Part shown: in pieces, positions 51,521 through 61,368 of the stretch
Layout of the letters: every line of letters starts with the position of its first letter
Numbering within the stretch: the first letter of the stretch is position 1
Notes under the pieces: model-generated
Seen by the model: only the letters and a program-made list of their open reading frames with translations
Databases searched by the model: none
Told to the model about the DNA's origin: nothing
Assembly: GCA_020848545.1 (NCBI GenBank)
Contig: JADLHZ010000072.1
Coordinates: 1-64,000 of the forward strand
Source of the DNA: Deltaproteobacteria bacterium
GTDB taxonomy: Bacteria > Myxococcota > JADLHZ01
Reading direction: 5' to 3'
DNA length: 64,000 bases
Position numbers and translations under genes: made by a program

Positions 51521-52996
51521 CTACGGAGGAGATTCGCGCACGGCCGCGTCTTCGTCGAACGACGGCTTCTCCGGCACCATCTCGTCCGGGTCGAGCTCCT
51601 GCAGCTCGATGATGAACTCGACGCGGCGGTTGATCGCGCGGCCACGCGGCGTGCTGTTCGAGGTCTTCGGCTTGCGGAAGCCGTAGCCTTCGGACTTCAA
51701 GCGCGAGCCGGCGACACCATGTGACGTGAGGTAGCGCAGCACGCTGAACGCGCGGCGCGTGGACAAGTCGATGTTATAGCTATCGGTGCCGACGTTGTCG
51801 GTGTGGCCGTCGATGCGGATCAAGCGCAGGCGCGGGTTCTTCTTGATGATCTCGACCACCTTGTCGAGCAGCGGGAACGAGAGCGCGTTGATCTTGTCCG
51901 AGTCGAACTCGAAGTAGACCTTGTCGTTGATCGCGATCTTCTCGCGCGTGATCTCGACCTTCGGCTCGATCGGCGGCGGCGGGGGCGGCGGCGGTGCGGG
52001 CGCCGGTACCGGCTCGATGATCACGGGCTCGGGCTCGGGCTGCGACGCCGGCTCGGGCTTCTTCTTCTTTTGCGGCGAGAACGCGAGGCCGGCGAGCACG
52101 CGAAACTGCGGCGCGCCGTAGCCCGTCGTGATGCCGGTGCCGGCGCCGACGTTGATCAGGAACCAGCCGGCGCGAATCTTGAGGCCGGCGAGCGCGTCGA
52201 TCGGCGCTTCGTCGAGCGAGATGCGGCTCACACCATCGGCACGCGCTTTGGGAAAGCCCATGGCGCCATAGATCTCGACGCCGGCCGTCAGCAGGTTCTT
52301 CACGATCTCGTAGGACAGGTGCGCGCCCCACACGAGCTCGTGGCCAAAGACGATGTTGTCGAGCGTCGCCGGCGCGCGCAGGCGGATGCCGACATCGATG
52401 CCCGTGTTGAAGCGATCTTCGACCGCACGAAAGTTCGCCATCAAGCGCGGCACGCCGGTGACGGTCTGCTCGCCGGTGAAGTTCGCCTTGCTGCCGGTGG
52501 GAAACGTGAGCATCACCGCGGCGCCCAAGTGCACGTGCTCGGTGTTCAGAAACTGCACCTTCGGTTGCAAACGCAGATCGCCGAAGGTGACGTTCGCGAG
52601 CGCCTGCGCCGGCTCGGTCGGTGTCGCGGGCAGGCCGGCGCCGCTCTGAAACGGCGTGAACGGGATGCCGACGCCGATCTCGAGGATCTCGAACAACGCG
52701 AGCGCGCCGACGACGTCGACCGCGAGCTGATGCGAGACGACCTCGCGATCGAAGGTGGTGGTGCCGTCCGCGTTCAGGCGGAAGCGAACGAGCGGCGCGC
52801 GGGCGTAGTTGAGCCACAGCGCGGCGTAGGGCTCCAAGTGGTAGCCGACCTCGCCGTACTCGCGGCTGAAGAAGCCCTTGGGACCAGGCGTCGGGTTGAA
52901 GAGCTGAATGTTGTTTCCGCGCGCGGCGGTCTGCGCCATGGCCGGCGAGGTGACGCCGATCACGAGGAGCAGGCTGCAGGCACAGGCGCGAAGCAT
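51521..52996 (-). CDS. OmpA-family outer-membrane protein
   Basis: A 491-residue protein. ATG 52996 gives a good signal peptide (LRACACSLLLVIG...AMAQ) and has GAGAAAG upstream; an ATG at 53029 would add a non-leader stretch. Residues 25-290 form a barrel-like region. A Pro-rich linker (PEPVIIEPVPAPAP) leads to the OmpA peptidoglycan-binding domain (about 370-480) with FDSDKINALSFPLLD and the DxR-type motif IDGHTDNVGTDSYNIDLSTRRAF. It should anchor the envelope to peptidoglycan. It diverges from the 808-aa unknown across a 150-bp promoter region. Confidence 0.92.
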   Translation of the reverse strand: MLRACACSLLLVIGVTSPAMAQTAARGNNIQLFNPTPGPKGFFSREYGEVGYHLEPYAALWLNYARAPLVRFRLNADGTTTFDREVVSHQLAVDVVGALALFEILEIGVGIPFTPFQSGAGLPATPTEPAQALANVTFGDLRLQPKVQFLNTEHVHLGAAVMLTFPTGSKANFTGEQTVTGVPRLMANFRAVEDRFNTGIDVGIRLRAPATLDNIVFGHELVWGAHLSYEIVKNLLTAGVEIYGAMGFPKARADGVSRISLDEAPIDALAGLKIRAGWFLINVGAGTGITTGYGAPQFRVLAGLAFSPQKKKKPEPASQPEPEPVIIEPVPAPAPPPPPPPPIEPKVEITREKIAINDKVYFEFDSDKINALSFPLLDKVVEIIKKNPRLRLIRIDGHTDNVGTDSYNIDLSTRRAFSVLRYLTSHGVAGSRLKSEGYGFRKPKTSNSTPRGRAINRRVEFIIELQELDPDEMVPEKPSFDEDAAVRESPP

Positions 52997-53147
52997 CTTC
53001 TTACACTTTCTCAGGATGAGTATCGGCAAGAAGCCCGAATGTTTGCGGGGATTTGCCTCTTCGCGTGAAAGCGCACCCTCGGTTGCGCCTGCGAAGAATG
53101 GCGTCGACGAGCGTCTTCTGGGACAACGAACCCAGGAGATCGATCAT

Positions 53148-55574
53148 ATGGTGGGCGACGCAGGGCGGGCAGCACCGAAGGTTCAGCCGTTTCAGCTGAA
53201 TTTCGATCAGGTCAAAGAGCTCGATAAGAAGGACGGCAAAGACGGCCGCGTCACCATCGATGGCGACAAGGGCGTCACGATCAAGCCGAAGAACGATCAA
53301 GTCGGCGACGAGAAGTTCTTCGCGTTCGTGAAGGATCTCTACCCGAAGCTGACCGACAAGCAGATTCGCGAGTCGGAGGTGCTCAAGCAGAAGAAGTCGG
53401 ACTGGAACAACCAGCGGCCCACCTACTTCCCCGCCGCGCTCGATCTCGATCCGCCGAAGCGGACGAACAAGGAGGAAGCGAAGCCCGCCGACAAGCCGAA
53501 GCCGGCGGACAAGAAGCCGGCGGGCAAGGATGCGATCGCTGCGAAAAACGTGGACGACTTCGGCAAGCACGTCGGCGAGTACGCCGCGAAGAACAAGCCT
53601 CCCGCGGACAAGAAGAGCCCCGAGTACGAGAAGTGGCGCCACGGCGCGGCCAAGGATGAAGGCGCGTGGCTGGCAGGACGTCTCGGTGAGAAGAACGGCG
53701 CCCCAGATGAGACCGTCGCGCTGATCAAGAAGCGCAAAGACTATTCGCCGCAGTTCTTCCCGACGCTGATCAAGGACAGCGACGATCCGAAGGTGCGCTC
53801 GACGATCGTCGACAGCAGCTGGAAGTGTCTCAGTGACAACGAGAAGCTCGGTGTCATCGCCGAGATGGCGAAGAAAGCGATCGATCCCAACCTCGCCGTC
53901 AACAGCGATCTGCTGACCATCCAGGCGATGTTCGGTCGGTCCTCGGTTGCGGAGCTCGGGCCGCTCGTCGAGGAGGCGATCAAGAACGGCCTCCCGATCG
54001 ACAGCCTCCTCGCCGGCGCCGACGCGACGACACAAGACAAGATCTGCGAAGCGTACGCGAGACGCATCGCGAACAAAGATCCGACTGGCACCGTAACGAA
54101 GCTCCTCGACGCCTACGACAAGGACCCCGACTTTCAGAAGCTGTGCAAAGAGGCGACGCCGCCGATCACGAAGGAGGACATCTATCGCCTCGTCGCCGGC
54201 AACGACGTGCACCGAGGCCGCGATGGAAAACCTTCGCCGATCGAAGCCTTCATGAAGAAAGCGGACAGGTCGCCGGCAGACAAGGCGATGAACCGCGCGG
54301 CGGCGCTGATTTGTGCCGGCGAGGCGGAAGGGGCGCGCTTCAACTCCCAGGTCGCCGACGCCTACGCCAAAGGCGGCACCGCGAAGGATTCGAAGGAGAC
54401 GAAGGGGAATCGCGAGGCCTTCGCGATGCAGGCGAAAAAGTACGCAGACATCGCCGCGCTCGACGACCGGGGTGCGACCGCCTTCGCGAAGCGCGGCGGG
54501 CAGGCGCCGAAGCAAGCCGACGCGCCGAAGCAAGCCGACGCGCCGAAAGACCAAGCGCCGGCGAAGCCCACCGCGGCGTCGCTCTGGGAGACGGCGCTCG
54601 CCAACCCGACGACCGACGCCGGCAAAGCCGCGCTGAAGGATCTTCGCGACTCCGGAAAGCTCGATGACTTCGTCTCGAAGGGCTTGAAGACCAAGCCCGA
54701 CGCCACGGCGAAGCTGCTCGCGAGCTCGCCCGAGATGGTCGACTGGACAGTGAAGCAGCTGGGCAAGGATCGCACCTTCGCCGACAACATGGTGCGCGGC
54801 TTCGAGGAGAAGGGCGTCAGCCGCGATCATCCGTCATTCGAGGCGCTGTTCACCGCCGCGATGGGCGACGCCGCGGCGCGCGAAGAGCTGCTCGACTTCG
54901 CGCAGAACGGCGGGCCGAAGACCGAGAAGGCGCTCGGTGTGTTGACGCAGATCTTCCTCGAACAAGATCCGGCGGCGAAGGGCGCGCTCACCCACGCGAA
55001 GACCGCCAAAGACTTCGCGGTGAAGTACGGGCCGGAGGTGACGAAGACTGGGCTCGTCGTCAGCCAAGAAGGATCGCCGGCGGCCCTGCTCGCTGGGCAA
55101 TCACCGGCGGTGACGAAGCCAGACCTCGACAGCTGGTTCGCGACGGGCGTGATGCCGGACTCCGTGCGCAGGTTCCTCGCGAAGGTCGAGAAGGGCCCGC
55201 GCACGGACGCCGAGCTGGCGCTCGCCAAAGAGATGGTCGATGTCGCCGGCAAGCTGTTCGCCGAGCGCGGCGAGCAGCTGAAGAAGTCGCCGAAAGCGGT
55301 CGACCACGACCTCGCGCAGTGGGGCTCGATGAAGGACCACGCGAAGTACAAGAAGGGCTCACCGAGCTCGGGCGTACGCAACTATCCGGATCAGGTGAAG
55401 GACCACGCCGACAAGCTCGCGAAGATCCAGCCGAAGAGGGCAGACGCGCCGAAAGCCGACGCAGCACCGGTCGATCCGAAGGCGAAGAAAAACGATGCCG
55501 GCGCGCCGCAAGTGCTCCCGCCACCGATGGACGATGGCATCGGCAAGAGCGGGAAGCCCACGGTCGAGGCCTGA
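53148..55574 (+). CDS. unknown 808-aa charged protein
   Basis: I do not recognise a family. ATG 53148 is chosen for its AGGAG at 53134-53138; ATGs at 53016 or 52908 would add a Met/Arg-rich tail. No signal peptide or membrane segment. Residues about 15-45 carry an acidic loop (LDKKDGKDGRVTIDGD) that resembles a degenerate calcium-binding motif. A Pro/Lys-rich linker lies near 110-150 (KPADKPKPADKKPAGK), and a second low-complexity linker near 460. The remainder is helical with short repeats of moderate similarity. It is divergent from ompA and convergent with the FTCD gene; no function can be assigned. Confidence 0.7.
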   Translation: MVGDAGRAAPKVQPFQLNFDQVKELDKKDGKDGRVTIDGDKGVTIKPKNDQVGDEKFFAFVKDLYPKLTDKQIRESEVLKQKKSDWNNQRPTYFPAALDLDPPKRTNKEEAKPADKPKPADKKPAGKDAIAAKNVDDFGKHVGEYAAKNKPPADKKSPEYEKWRHGAAKDEGAWLAGRLGEKNGAPDETVALIKKRKDYSPQFFPTLIKDSDDPKVRSTIVDSSWKCLSDNEKLGVIAEMAKKAIDPNLAVNSDLLTIQAMFGRSSVAELGPLVEEAIKNGLPIDSLLAGADATTQDKICEAYARRIANKDPTGTVTKLLDAYDKDPDFQKLCKEATPPITKEDIYRLVAGNDVHRGRDGKPSPIEAFMKKADRSPADKAMNRAAALICAGEAEGARFNSQVADAYAKGGTAKDSKETKGNREAFAMQAKKYADIAALDDRGATAFAKRGGQAPKQADAPKQADAPKDQAPAKPTAASLWETALANPTTDAGKAALKDLRDSGKLDDFVSKGLKTKPDATAKLLASSPEMVDWTVKQLGKDRTFADNMVRGFEEKGVSRDHPSFEALFTAAMGDAAAREELLDFAQNGGPKTEKALGVLTQIFLEQDPAAKGALTHAKTAKDFAVKYGPEVTKTGLVVSQEGSPAALLAGQSPAVTKPDLDSWFATGVMPDSVRRFLAKVEKGPRTDAELALAKEMVDVAGKLFAERGEQLKKSPKAVDHDLAQWGSMKDHAKYKKGSPSSGVRNYPDQVKDHADKLAKIQPKRADAPKADAAPVDPKAKKNDAGAPQVLPPPMDDGIGKSGKPTVEA

Positions 55575-55577
55575 TCC

Positions 55578-57257
55578 TCAGCCGAGCTGCGCATCCAACG
55601 CTTGGCGCGCCTTCTGAACGTGCGTCTTCGCCTCTTCGAACAACCCGGCCGCGTCCTTCGTCACGCGCTTCTTGAACGCGTCGTCGGTCACCGACGGCAG
55701 GTTGATCCGCACGTTGTAGTACGCGCCTTCGAGCGCCGTCATCGCCGCGAGCGCGCCGACGCCCGCGTCGCTTTGAGACGCCTTGAAGCCCTTCTCGGCG
55801 AGCACCGCGTTCAGCTTCAGCGCCGCGAGCGACAGCCGCATCACCTCGAGCGGCACGAGCGTCGCGCCTTGGTTCGCTTTCTCCATCGCCTGCGTGCGCG
55901 TCGCTTGCTCGTCGGCGTGCGCCTTCGGCAAGCGCATCGCGTCGAGCACGGCGTTGAACGCGTCGGTGTCGTCGTCGATCGCGAAGAGCAGCTTCTGCTT
56001 CAACGCCTGCGCGTCGGCGCCGAGCTTCGCTGCCTCGTCACGCACATTCGCGTAGTCCTTCTTCTGCGCCGTGATCGCCGCGACCATGCTGCCGAGCGCG
56101 GCGGCCAACGAGCCCATCAGCGCCGCCACGCTGCCGCCGCCGGGCGCAGGCGAGTCGGTCGACAACTGATCCGCAAATTGCGCGACGCTCATCGCCGCGA
56201 GCCGCCGCGGCTTTTGGATCCGGAGCTCGATCACCTTCTTGTCGATGTCGAAGGGCGCGATCTCGTTGAGGCCGAGGCTGCGTACGGCGATCTCCATCGC
56301 CTCGCGCTCCGGCACGAACGTGGGCTTGCCCATCTTCTGCAGGAAGTGCTTGCCGGCGGAGACGAGCTCGTCCTTCGGAATGAGGCCGACGAGCTCGCTG
56401 CCGGTGACGCGCGCGCCGATCATCTGCGCCTGCCGCTCGCACTCGTCGAACGCTTTGGCGACGCCGCACGCGCCGAGGTCGGTGAGGTTCATCGACACCT
56501 GCGCGCAGCCGTAGGTGTCGATCACCCAGCCGGTCGCCTTCACCGACCTGAGCGTGCCGGCGACCATCACCTTGGCGCCCTTGTCGTCGAGCACGAACGC
56601 GCCGCTCGCGTCTTTCTTCGCGCGGCCGCTCTCGCGAATGTTGAACGCGATCTCGTTCGCGAGCTTCTTGTCGCGGGTGTTCAGGTTTACGTTGTAGGCG
56701 ACGAGGAAGGGCCGCGCTCCGATGACGCTCGCGCCGGAACGCTGCTGCGCTTCGCCGAAGGAGGCCGGACCGTAGTCCGGACGCCACGCAGGATCGGCCA
56801 GCTTCGCGGCGAGGCCCTCGTACTCGCCCTTCCTGATGTCGGCGAGGTTCCTGCGCTCGGGCTTCGTCGCCGCGGCCTCATATAAATAGACGGGGATCAG
56901 AAGCTCCTTGCCGACCCGCTCGCCGAGCTTCTTCGCGAGCAGAACGCAGTCTTCCATCGACATGCCGGCGATCGGGATGAAGGGCGTGACGTCAGTGGCG
57001 CCGATCCGCGAATGCGCGCCTTTGTGCTGTCGCATGTCGATCAGCTCTTTGGCGCGCTTCATGAGCTGAAACGCCGCTTCGCTGACCACGTCCGGCGCGC
57101 CGACGAAGGTGAAGACGGTACGGTTCGTGTCGGCGCCGGGATCGACGTCGAGCAACGACACGCCGCTCACCGCTTCCACCACCTTGGCGAGCTCGGCGAG
57201 GACGGCTTTGTCACGACCTTCGCTGACGTTCGGGACGCATTCGACGAGGGCACTCAT
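55578..57257 (-). CDS. ftcD: bifunctional formimidoyltransferase-cyclodeaminase
   Basis: A 559-residue enzyme starting at ATG 57257 after GGAG. The N-terminal two-thirds are glutamate formimidoyltransferase (VECVPNVSEGRDK, DVDPGADTNRTV, HKGAHSRIGATD, GARPFLVAYNVNLNT), which transfers the formimino group of formimino-glutamate to tetrahydrofolate. The C-terminal part, from about 350, is formimidoyltetrahydrofolate cyclodeaminase (FADQLSTDSPAPGGGSVAALMG). Together they finish histidine degradation to glutamate and 5,10-methenyl-THF. Fusion is as in animals and some bacteria. hut genes are not in the window. Confidence 0.94.
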   Translation of the reverse strand: MSALVECVPNVSEGRDKAVLAELAKVVEAVSGVSLLDVDPGADTNRTVFTFVGAPDVVSEAAFQLMKRAKELIDMRQHKGAHSRIGATDVTPFIPIAGMSMEDCVLLAKKLGERVGKELLIPVYLYEAAATKPERRNLADIRKGEYEGLAAKLADPAWRPDYGPASFGEAQQRSGASVIGARPFLVAYNVNLNTRDKKLANEIAFNIRESGRAKKDASGAFVLDDKGAKVMVAGTLRSVKATGWVIDTYGCAQVSMNLTDLGACGVAKAFDECERQAQMIGARVTGSELVGLIPKDELVSAGKHFLQKMGKPTFVPEREAMEIAVRSLGLNEIAPFDIDKKVIELRIQKPRRLAAMSVAQFADQLSTDSPAPGGGSVAALMGSLAAALGSMVAAITAQKKDYANVRDEAAKLGADAQALKQKLLFAIDDDTDAFNAVLDAMRLPKAHADEQATRTQAMEKANQGATLVPLEVMRLSLAALKLNAVLAEKGFKASQSDAGVGALAAMTALEGAYYNVRINLPSVTDDAFKKRVTKDAAGLFEEAKTHVQKARQALDAQLG

Positions 57258-57331
57258 GAGTCGGGTCTCCTTTGCCGGGGCGCGAGCTATGACTTTTCTT
57301 CTGACCAAGGCTAGGGCAAACTGGAAAAACT

Positions 57332-57724
57332 GTGGGTGCGGTGACTTACGACGAAGGGAAGTGGCCGCTCCTGCGCGTGGTGATGCCCGGCGCCATCAAC
57401 GACGCCGAGCTCGACGCCCACCACTCGAAGCTCTCGCAGTACATCCATCGCGGACAGATGATGGGCATGGTCGTCGACTCTCGGCAGATGCCACCGCTCA
57501 CGCCAGAAGCCAGGAAGCGCACGAGTGAGTTCATCAAGACGCACTCGAACGTCGCCAAAGACAACGTCGCCGCGATCGGGCTCGTTCACGCGTCGGCGAT
57601 CCAGACGCACGTGCTCACGGCGATCCTGTGGATCGTGAAACCGCCGGTGCTGATCAAGGTGTTCAACAACGTCGACAGCGCCGAAGAGTGGGTCAACGAG
57701 AAGCTGTCGGCGCGCAAGGTCTAG
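57332..57724 (+). CDS. small STAS/SpoIIAA-like protein
   Basis: A 130-residue soluble protein from GTG 57332. The alternating strand-helix order (WPLLRVVMPGAINDAELDAH, MGMVVDSRQMPPLTPEARKR, NVAAIGLVHASAIQTHVLTA, VLIKVFNNVDSAEEWV) matches the SpoIIAA-like STAS fold common as single-domain proteins in myxobacteria. No phosphorylatable Ser in the anti-sigma style can be assigned. A partner is not obvious; it is transcribed towards the repeat pair at 57728. Confidence 0.65.
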   Translation: MGAVTYDEGKWPLLRVVMPGAINDAELDAHHSKLSQYIHRGQMMGMVVDSRQMPPLTPEARKRTSEFIKTHSNVAKDNVAAIGLVHASAIQTHVLTAILWIVKPPVLIKVFNNVDSAEEWVNEKLSARKV

Positions 57725-57727
57725 CGG

Positions 57728-57773
57728 CTCCCCGGTCCCTTTTCGAACGAAGAACGCTCCCCGGTCCCTTTTC
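57728..57773 (+). repeat. two copies of the CTCCCCGGTCCCTTTTC repeat
   Basis: Perfect copies at 57728-57744 and 57757-57773, separated by 12 bp. A degenerate inverted copy (GAAAGGGGCCAGGGACCGGG) lies at 57844-57863, so the locus could fold into a stem-loop over about 70 bp. They sit between the STAS-like gene and the fatty-acid operon, just upstream of its first gene. Confidence 0.85.
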
Positions 57774-57876
57774 GATGTTGACCGATCGGTCAGGACTGTG
57801 GCAACGAATCGACTCCCGAGTAGACGCTCTTGCAATGGCTCGCGAAAGGGGCCAGGGACCGGGCACGGAGTGACGC

Positions 57877-59325
57877 ATGGACAAGATGACCGAGCTGCAA
57901 CAGAACCCGACCGTTCGTAAGATCGTCTCGAAGCTGCCGCTGCCGATCAAGCTGCCAACGCTCGTCCGCAGAAACGCCGAAACCGACGCATTGCGCCCGC
58001 TCCTCGGCCGCCGCGTCTTGCTCACGCTCGCGGGTGCAGAGTCGGCGCCGATCGTGCGCAGCCTCTCGGACCTCGGCGCCGGCTTCATCCTCGTCGGCCC
58101 AGAGTCGCACGTGCACGGCGCCGCCGACATCGCGCGCAGCGCCGGCCGCCCGACCGCGCTGGCGAGCGGCACCGACGCCGCCGCCGTCACCCAGGCGTTG
58201 CAGGCGAGCGATCCGGTCGACGCGTTGATCCTCGAGGTCAACGCGTTCGGCGGCCCGAAGCAGCTGTTCCAGCTCCTGCAACCGAACCTGCAAAAGCTCG
58301 CCAAGCACTGCCGCGTCCTGCTCGTCAGCCGCCTGTCGAAGAAGCCGAGCGTGGAAGAAGAGGCAAACGCCGAGGCCGTCATCGGCTTCGTGAAGTCCTT
58401 CGCGCGCGAAGTCGGCACCCGCGCGATCACCGCGAACGCGATCGAGATCCACCACGGCTGCAAGCCCGAGGCGATCGCGTCGGCGCTGTCGTTCTTCGCG
58501 AGCGACCGGGCGCGCTACGTGACGTCACAGCGCGTGAAGCTCACCGCGACCGAGAGCGAAGTGGGCGGTCTCTCCTTGCAAGGCGAGCACGCCGTCGTCA
58601 CCGGCGGCGCCCGCGGCATCGGCGCCGCGATCGCCCAGGTCCTCGCCCGCCAAGGCGCCGCGATCACCATCGTCGATCTCCCGAACGCGCGCGACGCCGG
58701 CAGCGAGGTCGCCGCGAAGATCGTGAAGGGCGGCGGCAAAGCCCACTTCCTGCCGGCCGACGTCACCAACGCAGCCGAGATCAGCGAGATGCTGAAGCAC
58801 GCGTCGGCGCTGCTCGGCGAAGCCACCGTGCTCGTAAACAACGCCGGCATCACCCGCGACAAGACCTTCGCGAAGATGGCAGTCGAGAAGTGGAACCAAG
58901 TCATCGAGGTGAACTACGAAGCCGCGGTCAAGACGACCGAAGCGTTCCTCGCGCTGCGCGGCGCTTCGCAGCGGCCGGCGTCCGTCGTCTACCTGAGCTC
59001 GGTCGTCGGCATCGCGGGAAATTTCGGCCAGACGAACTACACTTTGTCGAAGGCCGCAGTCATTGGCCACGTGCGCGCGCTCGCTCGGGAGCTGAAGAAC
59101 AAGGGCGTCCGCGTCAACGCGATCGCGCCGGGCTTCATCGACACCGTGCTGACCCGCGAAGTGCCGCTCTTGAACCGCGAGATGGGCAAACAGTTGATCA
59201 CGCTCTTGCAAGCCGGCGAGCCGGAAGACATCGCGGAGATCGTCGCATTCTTCGCGTCGCGAGCGGCGGCGGCGGTGAGCGGAGAGACCTTGCGCGTCGA
59301 CGGCGGCATGTTCATCGGCGCCTAG
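57877..59325 (+). CDS. large 3-oxoacyl-ACP/CoA reductase (HMwFabG type)
   Basis: A 482-residue SDR with the two-domain layout of high-molecular-weight FabG proteins. The N-terminal part (about 40-200) is a degenerate Rossmann-like domain without a glycine motif. The C-terminal part (about 225-482) has TGGARGIGAAIA for the nucleotide, LVNNAGITRDK, and the Ser-Tyr-Lys active site (VYLSSVVGIAG then YTLSKAAVIG). It should reduce 3-ketoacyl-CoA or -ACP, probably with NADPH or NADH. It leads a three-gene operon with an acyl-CoA dehydrogenase (16-nt gap) and a thiolase. The repeat pair lies just upstream of its ribosome site. Confidence 0.88.
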   Translation: MDKMTELQQNPTVRKIVSKLPLPIKLPTLVRRNAETDALRPLLGRRVLLTLAGAESAPIVRSLSDLGAGFILVGPESHVHGAADIARSAGRPTALASGTDAAAVTQALQASDPVDALILEVNAFGGPKQLFQLLQPNLQKLAKHCRVLLVSRLSKKPSVEEEANAEAVIGFVKSFAREVGTRAITANAIEIHHGCKPEAIASALSFFASDRARYVTSQRVKLTATESEVGGLSLQGEHAVVTGGARGIGAAIAQVLARQGAAITIVDLPNARDAGSEVAAKIVKGGGKAHFLPADVTNAAEISEMLKHASALLGEATVLVNNAGITRDKTFAKMAVEKWNQVIEVNYEAAVKTTEAFLALRGASQRPASVVYLSSVVGIAGNFGQTNYTLSKAAVIGHVRALARELKNKGVRVNAIAPGFIDTVLTREVPLLNREMGKQLITLLQAGEPEDIAEIVAFFASRAAAAVSGETLRVDGGMFIGA

Positions 59326-59341
59326 TCATCAGGAGACCACC

Positions 59342-61318
59342 ATGGCGAACTACTTCACGGACAACGACGACCTCCAATGGCAATACCAACACGGCCTGCA
59401 GTGGGACGAGCTCGCGCGCACGAGTGAGCTCGACTACACGCTCCCCGGCGGCCACAAGAACCTGAAGGAAGCGCGCGCGTTCTACGACGAAGTCATGAAC
59501 CTCGTCGGCGACATCGCCGCCAATGAGCTCGCGCCGCGCGCGGCCGCGATCGATCGCAAGGGCACGCACCTCGAGAACGGCAAGGTCGTCATGCCCAAAG
59601 AGAGCGACGAGGTGCTGCAGAAGTTCAAGGAGGCCGGCTTGCTCGGCATGACCTTGCCGCGCGAGCTCGGCGGCTCGAACTGCCCGCTCGGCCTCTCGTT
59701 CGTCGCCAACGAAGTGCTCTCGCGCGCCGACGTCAGCACGATGAGCCACATCGGCTTTCACAACGGCAGCGGCATGGCGCTCCTCGCCTACTCCGCTTTG
59801 GAGGGCTCGGTCGTCCGCGATCCGCAGAACCCGTTCCTCGGCAAGACGCGCTGGGACAAAGAGATCCAGGAGATCGCCGAAGGCAAAGCTTGGGGCTGCA
59901 TGGTGCTCACCGAGCCCGACTGCGGCAGCGATCTCGGCGCCATGCGCACGACCGGGACGCTCAAGGACGGCAAGTGGTACCTGAACGGCAACAAGATCTT
60001 CATCACGAGCGGCCACGGGCAGTATCAGATCGTCATCGCCCGCACGGAAGAGAAGAAGGGCGACGGCGCTTTGGACGGCCTCAAGGGCCTGAGTCTCTTC
60101 ATGTGCCGCCGCGAGATCGAGCGCGACGGCAAGAAGATCCAGAACGTGAAGATCGACAAGGTCGAGCACAAGATGGGCCACAACGGCTCGCCCACGTGCT
60201 CGCTCGTCTACGAAGACAGCGAAGCGGAGCTCATCGGCAAGCGCGGCCAAGGCTTCGAGCTGATGCTGTTCATGATGAACGGCGCGCGCGTGGCCGTCGG
60301 CTTCGAAGGCGTCGGCGTGTGCGAAGCCGCGTACCGGCAGGCGACCGAGTACGCGAAGATCAGAAAGACGATGGGCAAGGCGATCATCGAGCACGAGATG
60401 GTCGCCGAGATGCTGATGGACATGGACCTCGACATCCGCGGCATGCGCGCGATGGCGTTCCAATGCATCAACTACTCGGAGCTCTCGACGAAGTACGATC
60501 TGATCCTCCGCTACGCGCCGCCGAAAGACCCCGCCGAAGCCGAGCGCATCCGCGGGCTCGTCGCCAAGTACAAGAAGCGCGCGCGCGACCTGACGCCCTT
60601 GCTCAAGTATGTCGCCGCCGAAAAGGCCGTCGAGCACGCGCGCAAGAACATGCAGATCCACGGCGGCGCCGGCTACATGCAGGAGTTCGGCGCCGAAAAG
60701 ATCATGCGCGACGCGCTGGTGATCCCGGTTTACGAAGGCACGTCTCAGATCCAGGCGCTGATGGTGCTGAAGGATCGACTGATGAGCGTGCTGAAGGCGC
60801 CGACGAAGTTCGCCAAGCAAATGAGCCTCGCGAGCATCGGCGCCACCACCGCGAAGACCGAGCTCGAGCGCAACGTGCACCAAGGCCGCGTCGAAGTGTC
60901 GAAGGTGATCACGCACCTCATCGGCCGCGTCGCCGGCAACAAGGTGCGTAAAGAGATCGGCCAAGCGCTGCGCGACATGCCGGCGCACGAGTGGCCGCGC
61001 TACCTCACGCAGGACTTCATGCGCGATTGGGACCTGAAGGCCGACTTCTCGTACGGCCTCCTGCACGCCGAGCGCCTGACGAAGATGCTCGTCGACGTCG
61101 AGATCGCGACGATCTTGGCGAAGCAGGCGGCGATGTACCCCGAGCGGAAGAAGCTCGCCGAACGCTACGCGCGCCGCATGATGCCGCGGATTCGCCACAT
61201 GGCGGACGAGATCCGCACCGGCGACACCAGCGTGCTCGAGTGGATCGACGAGCTGGCGGCGAGAGAAGTGAGCGCCGATGCCGAAACGAAAGTGCAACGC
61301 GAGAAGCGCGTGGCGTAG
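59342..61318 (+). CDS. acyl-CoA dehydrogenase with C-terminal extension
   Basis: A 658-residue flavoenzyme, longer than the usual 380-400. The core is complete: LTEPDCGSDLGAM (FAD/substrate), the middle beta domain, MQIHGGAGYMQEFGAEK, and the catalytic base Glu near residue 464 in VYEGTSQIQ. From about 490 to 658 a helical C-terminal domain follows, as in very-long-chain or FadE5-type enzymes. It introduces the alpha,beta double bond in acyl-CoA. It is second in the operon, with the reductase 16 nt upstream and the thiolase about 50 nt downstream, so it likely acts in fatty-acid breakdown. Confidence 0.93.
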   Translation: MANYFTDNDDLQWQYQHGLQWDELARTSELDYTLPGGHKNLKEARAFYDEVMNLVGDIAANELAPRAAAIDRKGTHLENGKVVMPKESDEVLQKFKEAGLLGMTLPRELGGSNCPLGLSFVANEVLSRADVSTMSHIGFHNGSGMALLAYSALEGSVVRDPQNPFLGKTRWDKEIQEIAEGKAWGCMVLTEPDCGSDLGAMRTTGTLKDGKWYLNGNKIFITSGHGQYQIVIARTEEKKGDGALDGLKGLSLFMCRREIERDGKKIQNVKIDKVEHKMGHNGSPTCSLVYEDSEAELIGKRGQGFELMLFMMNGARVAVGFEGVGVCEAAYRQATEYAKIRKTMGKAIIEHEMVAEMLMDMDLDIRGMRAMAFQCINYSELSTKYDLILRYAPPKDPAEAERIRGLVAKYKKRARDLTPLLKYVAAEKAVEHARKNMQIHGGAGYMQEFGAEKIMRDALVIPVYEGTSQIQALMVLKDRLMSVLKAPTKFAKQMSLASIGATTAKTELERNVHQGRVEVSKVITHLIGRVAGNKVRKEIGQALRDMPAHEWPRYLTQDFMRDWDLKADFSYGLLHAERLTKMLVDVEIATILAKQAAMYPERKKLAERYARRMMPRIRHMADEIRTGDTSVLEWIDELAAREVSADAETKVQREKRVA

Positions 61319-61368
61319 ACCGTGGAAATCCAAGATCCACAGGCTTTTCCCCTCGATCGGAGCTCTTT

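Noticed and set aside
59312-61333. Long minus-strand frame opposite the acyl-CoA dehydrogenase
   Set aside because: A His/Leu/Arg-rich antisense frame with no motif; the plus-strand enzyme is complete.
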